Below are positions 1 through 8,802 of a stretch of 64,000 nucleotides of DNA, in pieces. The translations under genes and the position numbers were made by a program. The stretch's first letter is position 1; each line of letters opens with the position of its first letter. Source of the stretch: Streptomyces sp. NBC_00440 (lineage in GTDB: Bacteria > Actinomycetota > Actinomycetes > Streptomycetales > Streptomycetaceae); assembly GCF_036014215.1 (NCBI RefSeq), contig NZ_CP107921.1, positions 3,964,001 to 4,028,000 on the forward strand. Reading direction: 5' to 3'. The notes beneath the pieces were generated by a model, which ran no database searches, was not told the DNA's origin, and saw only the letters and a list, made by a program, of their open reading frames with translations.

Positions 1-808
1 CCTCGACCGTGTCTCCGCCGCGCGCCGCCATCAGGTCCTGGGCCTGCTCGAACGTCCGGCGCAGGGAGGGCTGTTCGCTCATGCCGCCCATGGCGTGCTG
101 GTGGTACTCGTCCTGAGTCATCCCGGCCCGCGCACACCGGTCCCTGAAGTGGCCCTCGACGGTGCCGAACCCGTACACGAACTGGAAGACCGCGGCCAGG
201 CCGCCGGTCTGGCCGCGCAGCGGCAGATCGGCGCTGCGCATCACTTCTTGGGACACCGCGGCGAACTTCAGCGCGTGCGGGCCGATGTTGAGGAACACGC
301 CGACGAGCGGGGAGACCCACGGGTGGCGCACCAGAACGCTCCGGTATCCGGCGGCGAGGCGCCGCAGCTGAATGCGCCAGTCGGCCCCGGCCTCCGTTCC
401 GCCCTCCGTTCCGTCAGGCCCGGTCTCCGTTCCGTCAGGCTCGGTCTCGGTGCCGGTCTCGGTGCCGGTGCCGGTCTCGGTCTCGGTGCCGGTGCCGGTC
501 TCGGCGCCGTCCACCGTTCCTGGCAGCACCAGTTCGCCCATCACCGCGTCCAGGGCCAGTTCGAGGAGGTCGTCCTTGGTGTCCACGTACCAGTAGACCG
601 ACATCGCTGTGACGCCCAGCTCGGCGGCGAGACGGCGCATGGAGAACTTCGCGAGGCCCTCGGAGTCCAGCAGCCGGACCGTCGCCGCGGTGATCTTGTC
701 CAGGTCGAGCCCGGCCGGCTGATCCGTTCTGCGGGTGCGTGTCGCCTTTCCGCCCAGCCAGACACTGGCCCGCGCGGGACCCTTCGCGCGGTCGGCCGCA
801 GTCACCAT
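1..808 (-). CDS. TetR-family transcriptional repressor (3' end outside window)
   Basis: The reverse strand stays open from ATG at 808 to the window edge (269 codons seen). Residues about 37-85 form a TetR helix-turn-helix with the typical segments FSMRRLAAELGVTAMSVYWY and VDTKDDLLELALD. The remainder matches the all-helical tetracycline-repressor-type C-terminal domain (AAGYRSVLVRHPWVSPLVG). It lies 48 bp downstream of an MFS exporter on the same strand, so the pair is probably one operon repressed through the palindrome at 2493-2523. Odd feature: a Thr/Glu/Gly-rich insert, roughly residues 100-135, encoded by hexamer repeats, separates the DNA-binding domain from the ligand domain. The C-terminus lies beyond the window. 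Family assignment is firm; the ligand is unknown. Confidence 0.9.
   Translation of the reverse strand, partial: MVTAADRAKGPARASVWLGGKATRTRRTDQPAGLDLDKITAATVRLLDSEGLAKFSMRRLAAELGVTAMSVYWYVDTKDDLLELALDAVMGELVLPGTVDGAETGTGTETETGTGTETGTETEPDGTETGPDGTEGGTEAGADWRIQLRRLAAGYRSVLVRHPWVSPLVGVFLNIGPHALKFAAVSQEVMRSADLPLRGQTGGLAAVFQFVYGFGTVEGHFRDRCARAGMTQDEYHQHAMGGMSEQPSLRRTFEQAQDLMAARGGDTVE
441..505. repeat. Hexanucleotide repeat inside the tetR gene
   Basis: Alternating GGTCTC and GGTGCC hexamers run for about 65 bp. On the coding (minus) strand they encode a Thr-Glu/Thr-Gly tract between the HTH and the C-terminal domain of the TetR regulator. Both units are in-frame, so length changes would not break the gene. 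Confidence 0.85.
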
Positions 809-856
809 GGCGCGCCTCCTCCGGAACGTGTGGATCCACCGGTACCGATACCGATG

Positions 857-2362
857 TTAGGCCGCCGCTCCCGGTGCATCCGCCCGCTCGGCCCGCCGGA
901 GGAGCACCGCGGCCAGCAGCCCGCCCGCAAGTACCGCTGCGGCGCCCACCAGTTGGCTGGTCTGCAAACCTGAGGCAAAAGCGTCCGCGACCCGGCTGCG
1001 CTCGCCCGGACCGTCGGCGGCGGCGAGAGCCGCGGGCAGCGAGGCCGCGCCCAGCGCCGCCGGCAGCAGGGCGGCGAAACGGGAGTTGAGTACGGCGCCG
1101 AGCACCGCGACACCGAGACCGTTGCCGAATTCGGCCAAGGTGCCGTTGACGCCCGCGCCGACCCCGGCCTTCTCCGGCGGGATCGCGCTCATGATCGCGT
1201 TGGCCATCGCGGGCATGGCGAACGCGATACCCGCGCCCATGACCACGAGACCGAGCAGCATTCCCGGATAACTGTCCCCGCCGAGCAGCGCGATGGCCAC
1301 CAGACCGGCGGCGAGCGCGGTCATCCCGGTGGCGATGGTGCCGGGCGTGCCCAGCCGGGGCAGCAGCTTGGCCGAGACCCCGGTGAGGTTCAGCGCCACG
1401 ATGGTGAGGGCCAGGGGTGCGGTCCGCAGCCCCGCGTCCAACGGCCCGTACCCGAGCACGAACTGCAGGTGCTGGGTGAGCAGGAAGAGCGAGCCGCCCA
1501 TGCCGAAGGCGACGAGGACCGCCCCGGCGACGGCGCCGACGAAGCGCTGGTTACGGAAGAAGTGCATGTCCAGCATGGGGAACGGGATGTGCAGCTCCCA
1601 GGCAACGAACCCGGCCAGGAAGACGATGCCGACGGCGGCCGCGACGAGGACATGAGTGGAGGCCCAGCCGTGCGCGGGGCCCGAGATGATCGCGTACACG
1701 ACCGCGGTCATGCCCACCGTGGAGAGCAGCGCGCCGAGCAGGTCGGGGCGGTCACCGGCCGGGTTCTTGGACTCCGGTACGAGGCCGACGACCGCGGCGA
1801 GCGCGATGACGGCCACCGGGATGTTGACCAGGAAGATCGCGCCCCACCAGAAGTGGTCGAGCAGCGCCCCGCCGATGAGCGGTCCGGCGGCGAAGCCGAG
1901 TGAGTTGACCGTGGACCAGAGGCCGATGGCCCTGACGCGCTCGGTGTTGTCGAAGATCTGGACGACGACGGCGAGGGTGGTGGTCATCAGCAGGGCGCCG
2001 CCGATGCCCATGCCCGCGCGGGCCGCGATCAGCTGACCGGTGGACTGGGCGAGCCCGGCGACGAGCGACCCGGCCCCGAAGAGCGTGAGGCCCGCGATCA
2101 GCATCTTCTTGCGGCCGTACCGGTCCGCGGAGCTGCCCGCGGTGAGCAGCAGACCGGACTGCACCAGCGAGTACGCGTTGATCATCCACTGGATGTCGGC
2201 GGTGGACGCGTGCAGATCGCGGGTGAGCGAGGGGATCGCGACGTTGAGGACGGTGTTGTCGAGCAGCACGGTGAGCTCGGCGAGACAGATCACTCCGAGG
2301 ATCACCCAGCGCTGGGGGTGCCGGGTGGTGGCGCTCTCGTGCTCGGCGGCGGTGGCCGTCAT
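857..2362 (-). CDS. MFS drug exporter, DHA2/EmrB-QacA type (14 TM)
   Basis: A 501-residue polytopic membrane protein of the DHA2 drug:H+ antiporter family, expected to export a toxic small molecule at the cytoplasmic membrane. Visible signatures are LDNTVLN (34-40) at the end of TM1 and the motif-A loop DRYGRKK (80-86); about 14 hydrophobic segments fit this subfamily. The ATG at 2362 was chosen over the upstream ATG at 2446 because AGGAG lies six bases before it; the upstream extension is Pro/Arg-rich and leader-like. It is the first gene of an operon with the TetR gene, and its promoter region holds a TetR-type palindrome (2493-2523), so substrate-induced derepression is likely. The substrate cannot be read from sequence. 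Confidence 0.93.
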   Translation of the reverse strand: MTATAAEHESATTRHPQRWVILGVICLAELTVLLDNTVLNVAIPSLTRDLHASTADIQWMINAYSLVQSGLLLTAGSSADRYGRKKMLIAGLTLFGAGSLVAGLAQSTGQLIAARAGMGIGGALLMTTTLAVVVQIFDNTERVRAIGLWSTVNSLGFAAGPLIGGALLDHFWWGAIFLVNIPVAVIALAAVVGLVPESKNPAGDRPDLLGALLSTVGMTAVVYAIISGPAHGWASTHVLVAAAVGIVFLAGFVAWELHIPFPMLDMHFFRNQRFVGAVAGAVLVAFGMGGSLFLLTQHLQFVLGYGPLDAGLRTAPLALTIVALNLTGVSAKLLPRLGTPGTIATGMTALAAGLVAIALLGGDSYPGMLLGLVVMGAGIAFAMPAMANAIMSAIPPEKAGVGAGVNGTLAEFGNGLGVAVLGAVLNSRFAALLPAALGAASLPAALAAADGPGERSRVADAFASGLQTSQLVGAAAVLAGGLLAAVLLRRAERADAPGAAA

Positions 2363-2492
2363 GCCGGGCTCCTGATTCGTGGGGTCGCGAAGTCGCGACG
2401 TGGTGGTCGGATCGGGGGGCGTGGGGTCGTGTGGTCGCGACGGCATGGAGTCGCGGGGGCAGGGGGCGCGAAGTCACGAGACCCTGGAGTCG

Positions 2493-2523
2493 TACACCGT
2501 AGAGGACGGTCTTCTACGGTGTA
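2493..2523. promoter_or_regulatory. Palindromic operator for the TetR/MFS operon
   Basis: Perfect 11-bp inverted arms TACACCGTAGA and TCTACGGTGTA are separated by 9 bp. An inner ACCGT/ACGGT pair lies inside. The site is in the 202-bp gap between the MFS exporter (minus) and the secreted hydrolase (plus), so it could control both directions. Length and symmetry fit a TetR-family operator; binding by the adjacent TetR is inferred. Confidence 0.75.
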
Positions 2524-2564
2524 AATTCGTTTTGCGCCGAGCCGCTTCCGGGTAGCTACGTCCG

Positions 2565-3398
2565 ATGAAGCTGACTGCTCGTGTTGCTGAAGTGCTTCTG
2601 GTCTCAGGTGTCCTCGCCGCGACGATCGCGCCCCCGGCGCAGGCGCAGGCACCTGCCCCCGCTCGCGCCCACACCCGCGACGTCCCGCTGCGGGTCGCCT
2701 CGTACAACATCCATGCGGGCGCCGGGATGGACAACGTCTTCGACCTCGACCGGCAGGCGGCGGCCCTGCGCGCGATGCACGCCGACGTGATCGGGCTTGA
2801 GGAGGTCGACGTCCACTGGGCCGCTCGCAGCGAGTGGCGGGACGTGGCGGGCGAGCTGGCGAAGCGGCTCGGGATGCAGATGTCCTTCGCCCCGATATAC
2901 AGCATCGACGGGCGGGAGTTCGGGGTGGCGGTGCTCTCGAAGTACCGCATCCTGAAAGCCGTGAACCACAAGATCACCCGCCTCTCCACCCAGGACCCGA
3001 ACCCGGTCCCGGCGCCGGCCCCCGGCTTCGGTGAGGTCGAGCTACGGGTGAAGGGCGTACCGCTGCATGTGTACGTGACGCATCTGGACTACCGCGTCGA
3101 CCCCTCCGTACGGGTGAGCCAGGTCGCCGACACCCGCCGCATCATGGGCCGTGACCGGAACCGGAAGATCCTCCTGGGCGACTTCAACGCGACCCCGGAC
3201 GCGCCCGAGCTGGCGCCGCTGTGGCGCGAGCTGACGGATGTGGAGCCGGGCGCACCGACGTTCCCGGCGCTGAAGCCGGTGAAGCGGATCGACTACGTGG
3301 CGGTGTCGCACGGAGTGGGGGTGCGCGGCGCGGAGGTGCCCGACACGCTCGCGTCCGACCATCGGCCGATCGTGGCGGACCTGTCGCTGCGGCGGTAG
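2565..3398 (+). CDS. Secreted endonuclease/exonuclease/phosphatase (EEP) family hydrolase
   Basis: 277 residues with a signal peptide (about 1-28, ending AQA). The EEP fold is marked by SYNIH (46-50, metal-binding Asn), LEEVD (78-82, catalytic Glu), GDFN (205-208), RIDY (241-244) and SDHRP (264-268, catalytic Asp/His). Members of this superfamily cleave phosphodiesters in nucleic acids, phosphoinositides or sphingomyelin, or act as phosphatases; an exported actinobacterial member most plausibly attacks extracellular phosphodiesters. No good ribosome site precedes ATG 2565, so translation may start without a leader. It is divergent from the MFS operon and shares its regulatory gap. A 19-bp hairpin follows the stop. 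Confidence 0.88.
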   Translation: MKLTARVAEVLLVSGVLAATIAPPAQAQAPAPARAHTRDVPLRVASYNIHAGAGMDNVFDLDRQAAALRAMHADVIGLEEVDVHWAARSEWRDVAGELAKRLGMQMSFAPIYSIDGREFGVAVLSKYRILKAVNHKITRLSTQDPNPVPAPAPGFGEVELRVKGVPLHVYVTHLDYRVDPSVRVSQVADTRRIMGRDRNRKILLGDFNATPDAPELAPLWRELTDVEPGAPTFPALKPVKRIDYVAVSHGVGVRGAEVPDTLASDHRPIVADLSLRR

Positions 3399-3463
3399 GC
3401 GAAGCGAAGCGGGAGAGGAAGCGGAAGCAGAGGCGGAGGCGGAAGCAGAGGCGGAAGCGCGCA

Positions 3464-3504
3464 AAGGGGTGGGGCGGGGAGAAGATCTCCCCGCCCCACC
3501 CCTT
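3464..3504. terminator. Bidirectional hairpin between convergent genes
   Basis: Two perfectly complementary 19-base arms (3464-3482 and 3486-3504) with a 3-base loop. It lies between the end of the EEP hydrolase (plus) and the end of the GT39 glycosyltransferase (minus). It lacks a clear T-run, as is common for Streptomyces terminators. Confidence 0.8.
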
Positions 3505-3519
3505 CCGGTTTCCCGTCCG

Positions 3520-5799
3520 TCAGCTGCCCGAGGTTCCGGAGCTGCCGGAGGTGCCGGAGCTGCCGGTACTCGCCTTCACCTGCGTCAGGTCGTACAGCGT
3601 CACCGACCCCACCGTCACCTTCACGAACCGTCCCTCGACCCAGGACGTGATCTTCGAAGCGGCGCCGCTGCCGGATCCGCCGCGGCCCATTCCGCCACCC
3701 ATTCCGCCGCCTGCGACGAAGTAGTGGATCTTCCCGTCCGTCACGTCCTTCTTGAACTGCGTGAGCGTGGGGGAGGGATCGCTGCCGTTGAAGCCGCCGA
3801 TCGCCATGACCGGCTTCTGGGTCGCGAGCTGGTAACTCGCGGCATTCTGCGAGCCGATCGCTGCGGCCATCCAGGTGTAATCGTCGGCGTGCGCACTGAT
3901 CTTGGTCTTGACCTTGGCGCTGACCTGCTGGCCGTCGAGCAGACCGCCCATACCGCCACCGCCCCGGCCACCGAAGCCGCGCTCGGCCATCCAGCCGCCC
4001 GGCGCGCCGCCGAACCGGCCCTGGCCGGTCTGCGACTGGCCCTGGCCCTGCTGACCGTTCCCCTGCCGGCCCATCGGCGGCTGACCCGTCCGACCGCCCG
4101 AGCCATTACCCGGGGCCTGACCATTCGCCCCGGTCTGACCGTTTATTCCTGTCCGACCGGCCTGCCCGGCCTGTCCGACCTTCCCGGTGGGTGTCTGTCC
4201 CATCCTCGGACCGCCCCAGCCACCGCCGTCCCGGCCGCCCCGACCGGGGAAGCCGCCCATGCCGCCCATCCGGCTCGCGCCCGCCGGACCCGCGGTCACG
4301 ATCGACCCGGTGTGCCCGGTGTTCAGCGTGGACACCGTGTACGCGAACGGCGCGGCCAGCGAAGCCACCAGGCCCACGCCCGCGGCGCTCAGCGCGAACC
4401 TGCGGTTCCACCGGCCGGCCACCGCCAGGCCGACCGCCGCAACGAGCCCCACGACCAGCACCGCCCAGCGCAGCCAGGGCAGATAGTCCGGCGTCCGGCC
4501 GAGCAGCACATACGCCCAGACCGCGGTCGCCGCGACCACCACACCCAGCACCGCCGACCACACGAACCGGCCGCGCTCCTCCCAGAGGACCGTGACGCCC
4601 ATCCCGACGAGGGCGGCGAGGTACGGCGCCAGCGCCACCGTGTAGTACTGGTGGAAGATCCCGGCCATGAAGCTGAAGATCAGCAGGGTCATCAGCAGCG
4701 CGCTGCCCCACACCAGGAACGCCCCGCGCGCGGTCTCCGTACGCTTCGCCCGCCAGGTGATGACGATTCCCGCGACGAGCAGGATGAGCGCGGCGGGCAG
4801 CAGCCACGAAATCTGGCTGCCGATCTCGGAGTTGAACATCCGGTCGAGACCGGTCTCACCCCAGCCGCCGCCCCCCATACCCCGGCCGCCACCGCCACCG
4901 CCACCGCCGACGCTGCCGGTCTCATCGCCGCTGATCCGGCCGAGCCCGTTGTAGCCGAAGGTCAGCTCCAGGAACGAGTTGTTCTGCGAGCCGCCGATGT
5001 ACGGGCGGGAGGACGCGGGCCACAGTTCGACGATCGCCGTCCACCAGCCGCCCGCGACCACCATCGCCCCAGCGGACAGGCCGATCTGGCCCAGCCGCCT
5101 GCGTACCGTCGTGGGTGCGAACACCCCGTACACGACAGCCAGCGGCGGCAGGATCAGAAACGCCTGGAGCGTCTTGGTCAGGAAGGCGAAGCCGATCGCC
5201 ACGCCCGCCCACACCAGCCACTTGGTCCGGCCGTCCTCCAGCGCACGCAGCACGAAGTAGATGGTGACCGTCATCAACAGCGCGAGCAGCGCGTCGGGGT
5301 TGTTGAAGCGGAACATCAGCGCGGCGACCGGAGTCGTCGCCAGCACCACGCCGGCGATGAGCCCCGCAGCCGCGCTGAACCGCCGCCGCACCGCCGCGTA
5401 CAGCACCGCGACCGTGCCGACGCCCATCAGCACCTGCGGGACGAGGATCGCCCACGAACTCAGCCCGAAGATCCGTACCGAGAGCCCCATCGGCCAGAGG
5501 GCGGCCGGGGGTTTGTCGACGGTGATGGCGTTGGCCGAGTCGAGCGAGCCGAAGAAGAGGGCCTTCCAGCTCACCCCGCCGGCCTGGGCCGCCGCGGAGT
5601 AGAAGGAGTTGGCGTAACCGGAGGCGCTGAGGTCCCAGAGGTACGCCACGAAGGTGAGCAGCAGCAGCCCGAGGAACGCGGGCCGCACCCAGCGCGGGTC
5701 CTCGGCGCGTCCGCGCCACAGCCGGGCGATGCGCGCCTGCCCGGACGGCGGCGAAACAGCCTCCGGGATCTGATGGGTAGGGATATCGGCGGTGGTCAT
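3520..5799 (-). CDS. GT39/ArnT-like membrane glycosyltransferase
   Basis: 759 residues of the GT-C class. The N-terminal half holds about ten TM segments and typical landmarks (YSAAAQAGG, DKPPAALWP, FRFNNPDALLALL). Such enzymes transfer a sugar from a polyprenyl-phosphate donor to an acceptor outside the membrane. The Gly-rich extracytoplasmic loop after FGYNGLGRI is long, and a large Gly/Gln/Pro-rich stretch precedes a conserved C-terminal domain. The C-terminus ends in SGTSG repeats. Its ATG overlaps the stop of the upstream GT2 gene by four bases, so the two are translationally coupled: the GT2 protein probably makes the polyprenyl-P-sugar used here. Acceptor unknown. Confidence 0.88.
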   Translation of the reverse strand: MTTADIPTHQIPEAVSPPSGQARIARLWRGRAEDPRWVRPAFLGLLLLTFVAYLWDLSASGYANSFYSAAAQAGGVSWKALFFGSLDSANAITVDKPPAALWPMGLSVRIFGLSSWAILVPQVLMGVGTVAVLYAAVRRRFSAAAGLIAGVVLATTPVAALMFRFNNPDALLALLMTVTIYFVLRALEDGRTKWLVWAGVAIGFAFLTKTLQAFLILPPLAVVYGVFAPTTVRRRLGQIGLSAGAMVVAGGWWTAIVELWPASSRPYIGGSQNNSFLELTFGYNGLGRISGDETGSVGGGGGGGGRGMGGGGWGETGLDRMFNSEIGSQISWLLPAALILLVAGIVITWRAKRTETARGAFLVWGSALLMTLLIFSFMAGIFHQYYTVALAPYLAALVGMGVTVLWEERGRFVWSAVLGVVVAATAVWAYVLLGRTPDYLPWLRWAVLVVGLVAAVGLAVAGRWNRRFALSAAGVGLVASLAAPFAYTVSTLNTGHTGSIVTAGPAGASRMGGMGGFPGRGGRDGGGWGGPRMGQTPTGKVGQAGQAGRTGINGQTGANGQAPGNGSGGRTGQPPMGRQGNGQQGQGQSQTGQGRFGGAPGGWMAERGFGGRGGGGMGGLLDGQQVSAKVKTKISAHADDYTWMAAAIGSQNAASYQLATQKPVMAIGGFNGSDPSPTLTQFKKDVTDGKIHYFVAGGGMGGGMGRGGSGSGAASKITSWVEGRFVKVTVGSVTLYDLTQVKASTGSSGTSGSSGTSGS

Positions 5800-7061
5800 C
5801 GTGCAGTCCTCGGGTCGTCGGTGCGCCGCTCGGGGAACACCCAGGCGCGGAAGAGCAGGAAACGCAGCACCGTCGCTGCGAGGTTGGCCGCGATCAGCAC
5901 CGCGAGCTCGGTGCCGTGCGAGGGGTCGTCGGACGCCGCGCCGAGCGCGGCGAGGGACCCACTGGTGAGGGCGAGGCCGATCGCGAACACGACCAGCCCC
6001 TGGGCCTGATGGCGTACCGCGCTGTCGCGCCCGCTCACCCCGAAGGTGAGTCTCCGGTTGGCGGCGGTGTTGATCAGCGCCGAGACCAGCAGGGCGCCCG
6101 CGTTGGCCAGTTGGGGGCTCACCTCCGTACGGAACAGGGAGTACAGCAGCAGATAGAGCAGCGTGGAGAGCGCACCGACGACACAGAAACCGACCAACTG
6201 CCGGGCCAGTCCCCCGGGCACGCCGGTCAGTTCGCGGTCGCGCGGGTCGTCCCCGAAGGGGCGCGCGAGCCGGTCCAGCGGGAGCGCCCCGACCCCCAGC
6301 GCGCGCCCCACCCGCCAGACGCCCTTGAGGTCGTCGACGGCCGTCCGCACGATGTGCACCGTGGACTCCGGGTCGTCGACCCAGTCGACCGGCACCTCAT
6401 GGATCCGCAGCCCGGCGCGTTCGGCGACCACCAGCATCTCGGTGTCGAAGAACCATCCGGTGTCCTCGACCATCGGCAGCAGCCGCTGCGCGACATCCCG
6501 GCGGATGGCCTTGAATCCGCACTGGGCGTCGCTGAACCGGGCGGAGAGCGACGAGCGCAGGATCAGGTTGTACGCGCGCGAGATGAACTCGCGCTTGGGA
6601 CCGCGCACCACTCTCGAACTCCGCGCCAGCCGGGAGCCGATGGCAAGATCGGAATGCCCGGAGATCAGCGGGGCCACCAGGGGCAGCAGCGCGTTGAGGC
6701 CGGTGGAGAGATCGACGTCCATATAGGCGAGAACGGGGGAGTCGGATGCGGACCACACACTCCGCAGCGCCCGCCCGCGCCCCTTCTGGTCGAGCCGGAC
6801 GGCCCGTACCTCGTCCAGCATGTCCTCAAGCCCCGCGGCCACCTCGGGGGTCCGGTCGGTGCTCGCGTTGTCGGCGATCGTGATCCGGAAGCTGTACGGG
6901 AAGGTCCCGGCGAGATGGTCGCGAAGCCGCAGCACACACGGTTCGAGGTCCTTCTCCTCGTTGTACACGGGGATCACCACATCGAGCACCGGGGCGTCGG
7001 CCGCTGTCACGGGGAGATGCTCCCGTGCCGGCAGGGTGCCCGGAGAAGTGTCGGTTCGCAT
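5796..7061 (-). CDS. GT2 polyprenyl-phosphate glycosyltransferase fused to GtrA domain
   Basis: 421 residues. The N-terminal GT2 domain shows PVYNEE (31-36), ADNASTDRT (63-71) and the metal-binding YMDVDLST (113-120), as in dolichol-phosphate mannosyl/glucosyl synthases. The C-terminal part (about 290-421) has four hydrophobic helices of the GtrA flippase-like family. It likely makes and may flip a polyprenyl-linked sugar for the coupled GT39 enzyme. ATG 7061 is chosen because the GT2 fold starts about 25 residues later; the frame is open further upstream but reads Arg/Pro-rich sequence antisense-like to the kinase tail. It lies 40 bp behind the kinase gene, so RR-HK-GT2-GT39 is probably one operon. 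Confidence 0.88.
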   Translation of the reverse strand: MRTDTSPGTLPAREHLPVTAADAPVLDVVIPVYNEEKDLEPCVLRLRDHLAGTFPYSFRITIADNASTDRTPEVAAGLEDMLDEVRAVRLDQKGRGRALRSVWSASDSPVLAYMDVDLSTGLNALLPLVAPLISGHSDLAIGSRLARSSRVVRGPKREFISRAYNLILRSSLSARFSDAQCGFKAIRRDVAQRLLPMVEDTGWFFDTEMLVVAERAGLRIHEVPVDWVDDPESTVHIVRTAVDDLKGVWRVGRALGVGALPLDRLARPFGDDPRDRELTGVPGGLARQLVGFCVVGALSTLLYLLLYSLFRTEVSPQLANAGALLVSALINTAANRRLTFGVSGRDSAVRHQAQGLVVFAIGLALTSGSLAALGAASDDPSHGTELAVLIAANLAATVLRFLLFRAWVFPERRTDDPRTAR

Positions 7062-7101
7062 ACCGACGACACTCGCCAGCGGCGCTGTCACCCCTGTGTG
7101 G

Positions 7102-8799
7102 TCAACCTGTGGTGGGGCTGTGAGTCGGGGGGTGCGGGGCGGGGACGGTGGGTGGATGCGCCGGAATCGCGGGGGCGGCGGGGGGCGCCGGAACCGACGG
7201 GGTCCCCGGAATCGCCGGAATGGCCGGGGCAGCGGGAGCAGCCGGAGCCGTGGGAGCCCCTGGAGCCGTGGGAGCCCCTGGAGCCGTGGGAACCACCGGA
7301 GCCCCCAGACTCTCCCGGACCCCCGGAACCCCCGGAACCCCCGGAACCCCCGGCAGCCTGACCGCGAACTCCGTGCGGCCCGGCACACTCCGTACGGTCA
7401 CCGCCCCGCCGTGCGCCACCACGACCGCCTGCACGATCGCGAGGCCGAGCCCGGTCGAACCGGCGTTCCGCGACCGTGAGGCATCCCCGCGGGCGAACCG
7501 TTCGAAGACGTGCGGGAGCAACTCGACCGGAATGCCCGGGCCGTCGTCCAGCACCTCCACCAGCACCCAGCCCCCGTCCCGCCGTACCCGTGCGGTGACA
7601 GTGGTGCCGGGCGGGGTGTGCGTACGGGCATTGGCCAGCAGGTTCACCAGAACCTGCTGGATGCGGGGCCCGTCGGCCGGCACCAGGGCGGGGTCGTCGG
7701 GCAGTTCGAGCCGCCAGGTGTGGTCCTGGCCCGCCGCGCGCGCATCGCTCACCGCGTCGACCACGAGCGGGGAGAGATCAGTGCTCTCGTACGCGAGCGG
7801 GGACAGTCCAGTGCCCTCGTACGCGAGCGGGCGTCCCGCGTCCAGCCGTGCGAGCAGCAGCAGATCCTCCACCAGACCGGTCATCCGCCCGGCCTCCGAC
7901 TCGATGCGGCCCAGCGCGTGCCGGGTGTCCGGTCCGGTCTCCTCGCCGCCGCGCCGGGTGAGCTCGGCATAGCCGCGGATGGAGGCCAGCGGGGTCCGCA
8001 GCTCATGACTGGCATCGGCGACGAACTGCCGTACCCGTGTCTCGCTCTCCTGCCGGGCGGCCAGCGCCGAACCCACATGGCCCAGCATCCGGTTGAGCGC
8101 CGCACCGACCTGCCCGACCTCCGTCCGGGGATCGGCCTCGGCGTCGGGGACGTGTTCCAGCGGGGCCACCTCACCGCTGTGCAGCGGGAGTTCGGAGACC
8201 CGGGTCGCGGTCGCCGCGACCCGCCTGAGCGGGCGCAGCGCTATTCCGACCAGCGCGGTCCCGGTGATGGCGGCCGCGAGCAGCCCGGCCGCTGTGACAC
8301 AGACCTCGACCACGATCAGGGTGGTGACGGTGGACTGGACACCGGTCAGCGGGAAGCCGAGCACAAACGTGCCGCTGCTGGAGGAGATAGCCCGGAAGTC
8401 CCCGAGGCCGGGGAGCGAGACGGTGTGCGGATACCCGTCCCTGGGGACCGATTCCAGTGCGTCGAGCTGGTCGTCGCCGAGTGGCGAGCTGTCGGGCCGG
8501 GCGCCCGGTGTGGCGACGCTCTTCACCCCGTCGACCAGATCGTCGCTGTCGACGACGGTGTGCCCGCCGACGGATCCTATCGGCAGCCCGGGCTGCTGGA
8601 CGATGGAACGGTCGCCGCCCATCGGATCGTGGTCGGGCCGCTGGGCCGCCGCCAGCAGCTGCTTGTCCAGCTGCCGCTCCAGATTGGAGTGCATGGCGAT
8701 CGTGGTGACCGTACCGATCACGGCCACGACCACGGCGATCAGCGCCACGGCCGAGACGACGAGCCTCGTACGCAGCGACCAGCGCCGCCGCACCGACAC
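7102..8799 (-). CDS. Sensor histidine kinase of OmpR-type two-component system
   Basis: 565 residues, GTG start, three bases after the response-regulator stop. TM1 lies at about 12-35, then an extracytoplasmic sensor loop, TM2 near 170-190, a HAMP linker, the H-box FVADASHELRTPLASIRGY, an N-box (LVNLLANARTH) and G-boxes (DDGPGIP, GLGLAIV). It should autophosphorylate and pass phosphate to the adjacent regulator. Odd feature: after the ATPase domain there is an approximately 85-residue tail made of PGVPGV and APGAPTAP-type repeats, absent from the usual family and likely disordered. Signal unknown; the downstream glycosyltransferases suggest cell-envelope control. Confidence 0.93.
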   Translation of the reverse strand: MSVRRRWSLRTRLVVSAVALIAVVVAVIGTVTTIAMHSNLERQLDKQLLAAAQRPDHDPMGGDRSIVQQPGLPIGSVGGHTVVDSDDLVDGVKSVATPGARPDSSPLGDDQLDALESVPRDGYPHTVSLPGLGDFRAISSSSGTFVLGFPLTGVQSTVTTLIVVEVCVTAAGLLAAAITGTALVGIALRPLRRVAATATRVSELPLHSGEVAPLEHVPDAEADPRTEVGQVGAALNRMLGHVGSALAARQESETRVRQFVADASHELRTPLASIRGYAELTRRGGEETGPDTRHALGRIESEAGRMTGLVEDLLLLARLDAGRPLAYEGTGLSPLAYESTDLSPLVVDAVSDARAAGQDHTWRLELPDDPALVPADGPRIQQVLVNLLANARTHTPPGTTVTARVRRDGGWVLVEVLDDGPGIPVELLPHVFERFARGDASRSRNAGSTGLGLAIVQAVVVAHGGAVTVRSVPGRTEFAVRLPGVPGVPGVPGVRESLGAPVVPTAPGAPTAPGAPTAPAAPAAPAIPAIPGTPSVPAPPAAPAIPAHPPTVPAPHPPTHSPTTG

Positions 8800-8802
8800 C
8801 GG

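Noticed and set aside
3469..6009. 846-codon open frame on the plus strand
   Set aside because: Antisense to the GT39 gene; Arg/Ala/Gly/His-rich composition is the mirror of high-GC codon bias, no motifs.
6163..6726. 187-codon plus-strand frame inside the GT2 region
   Set aside because: Antisense to conserved GT2 and GtrA motifs, Ser/Arg/Pro-rich.
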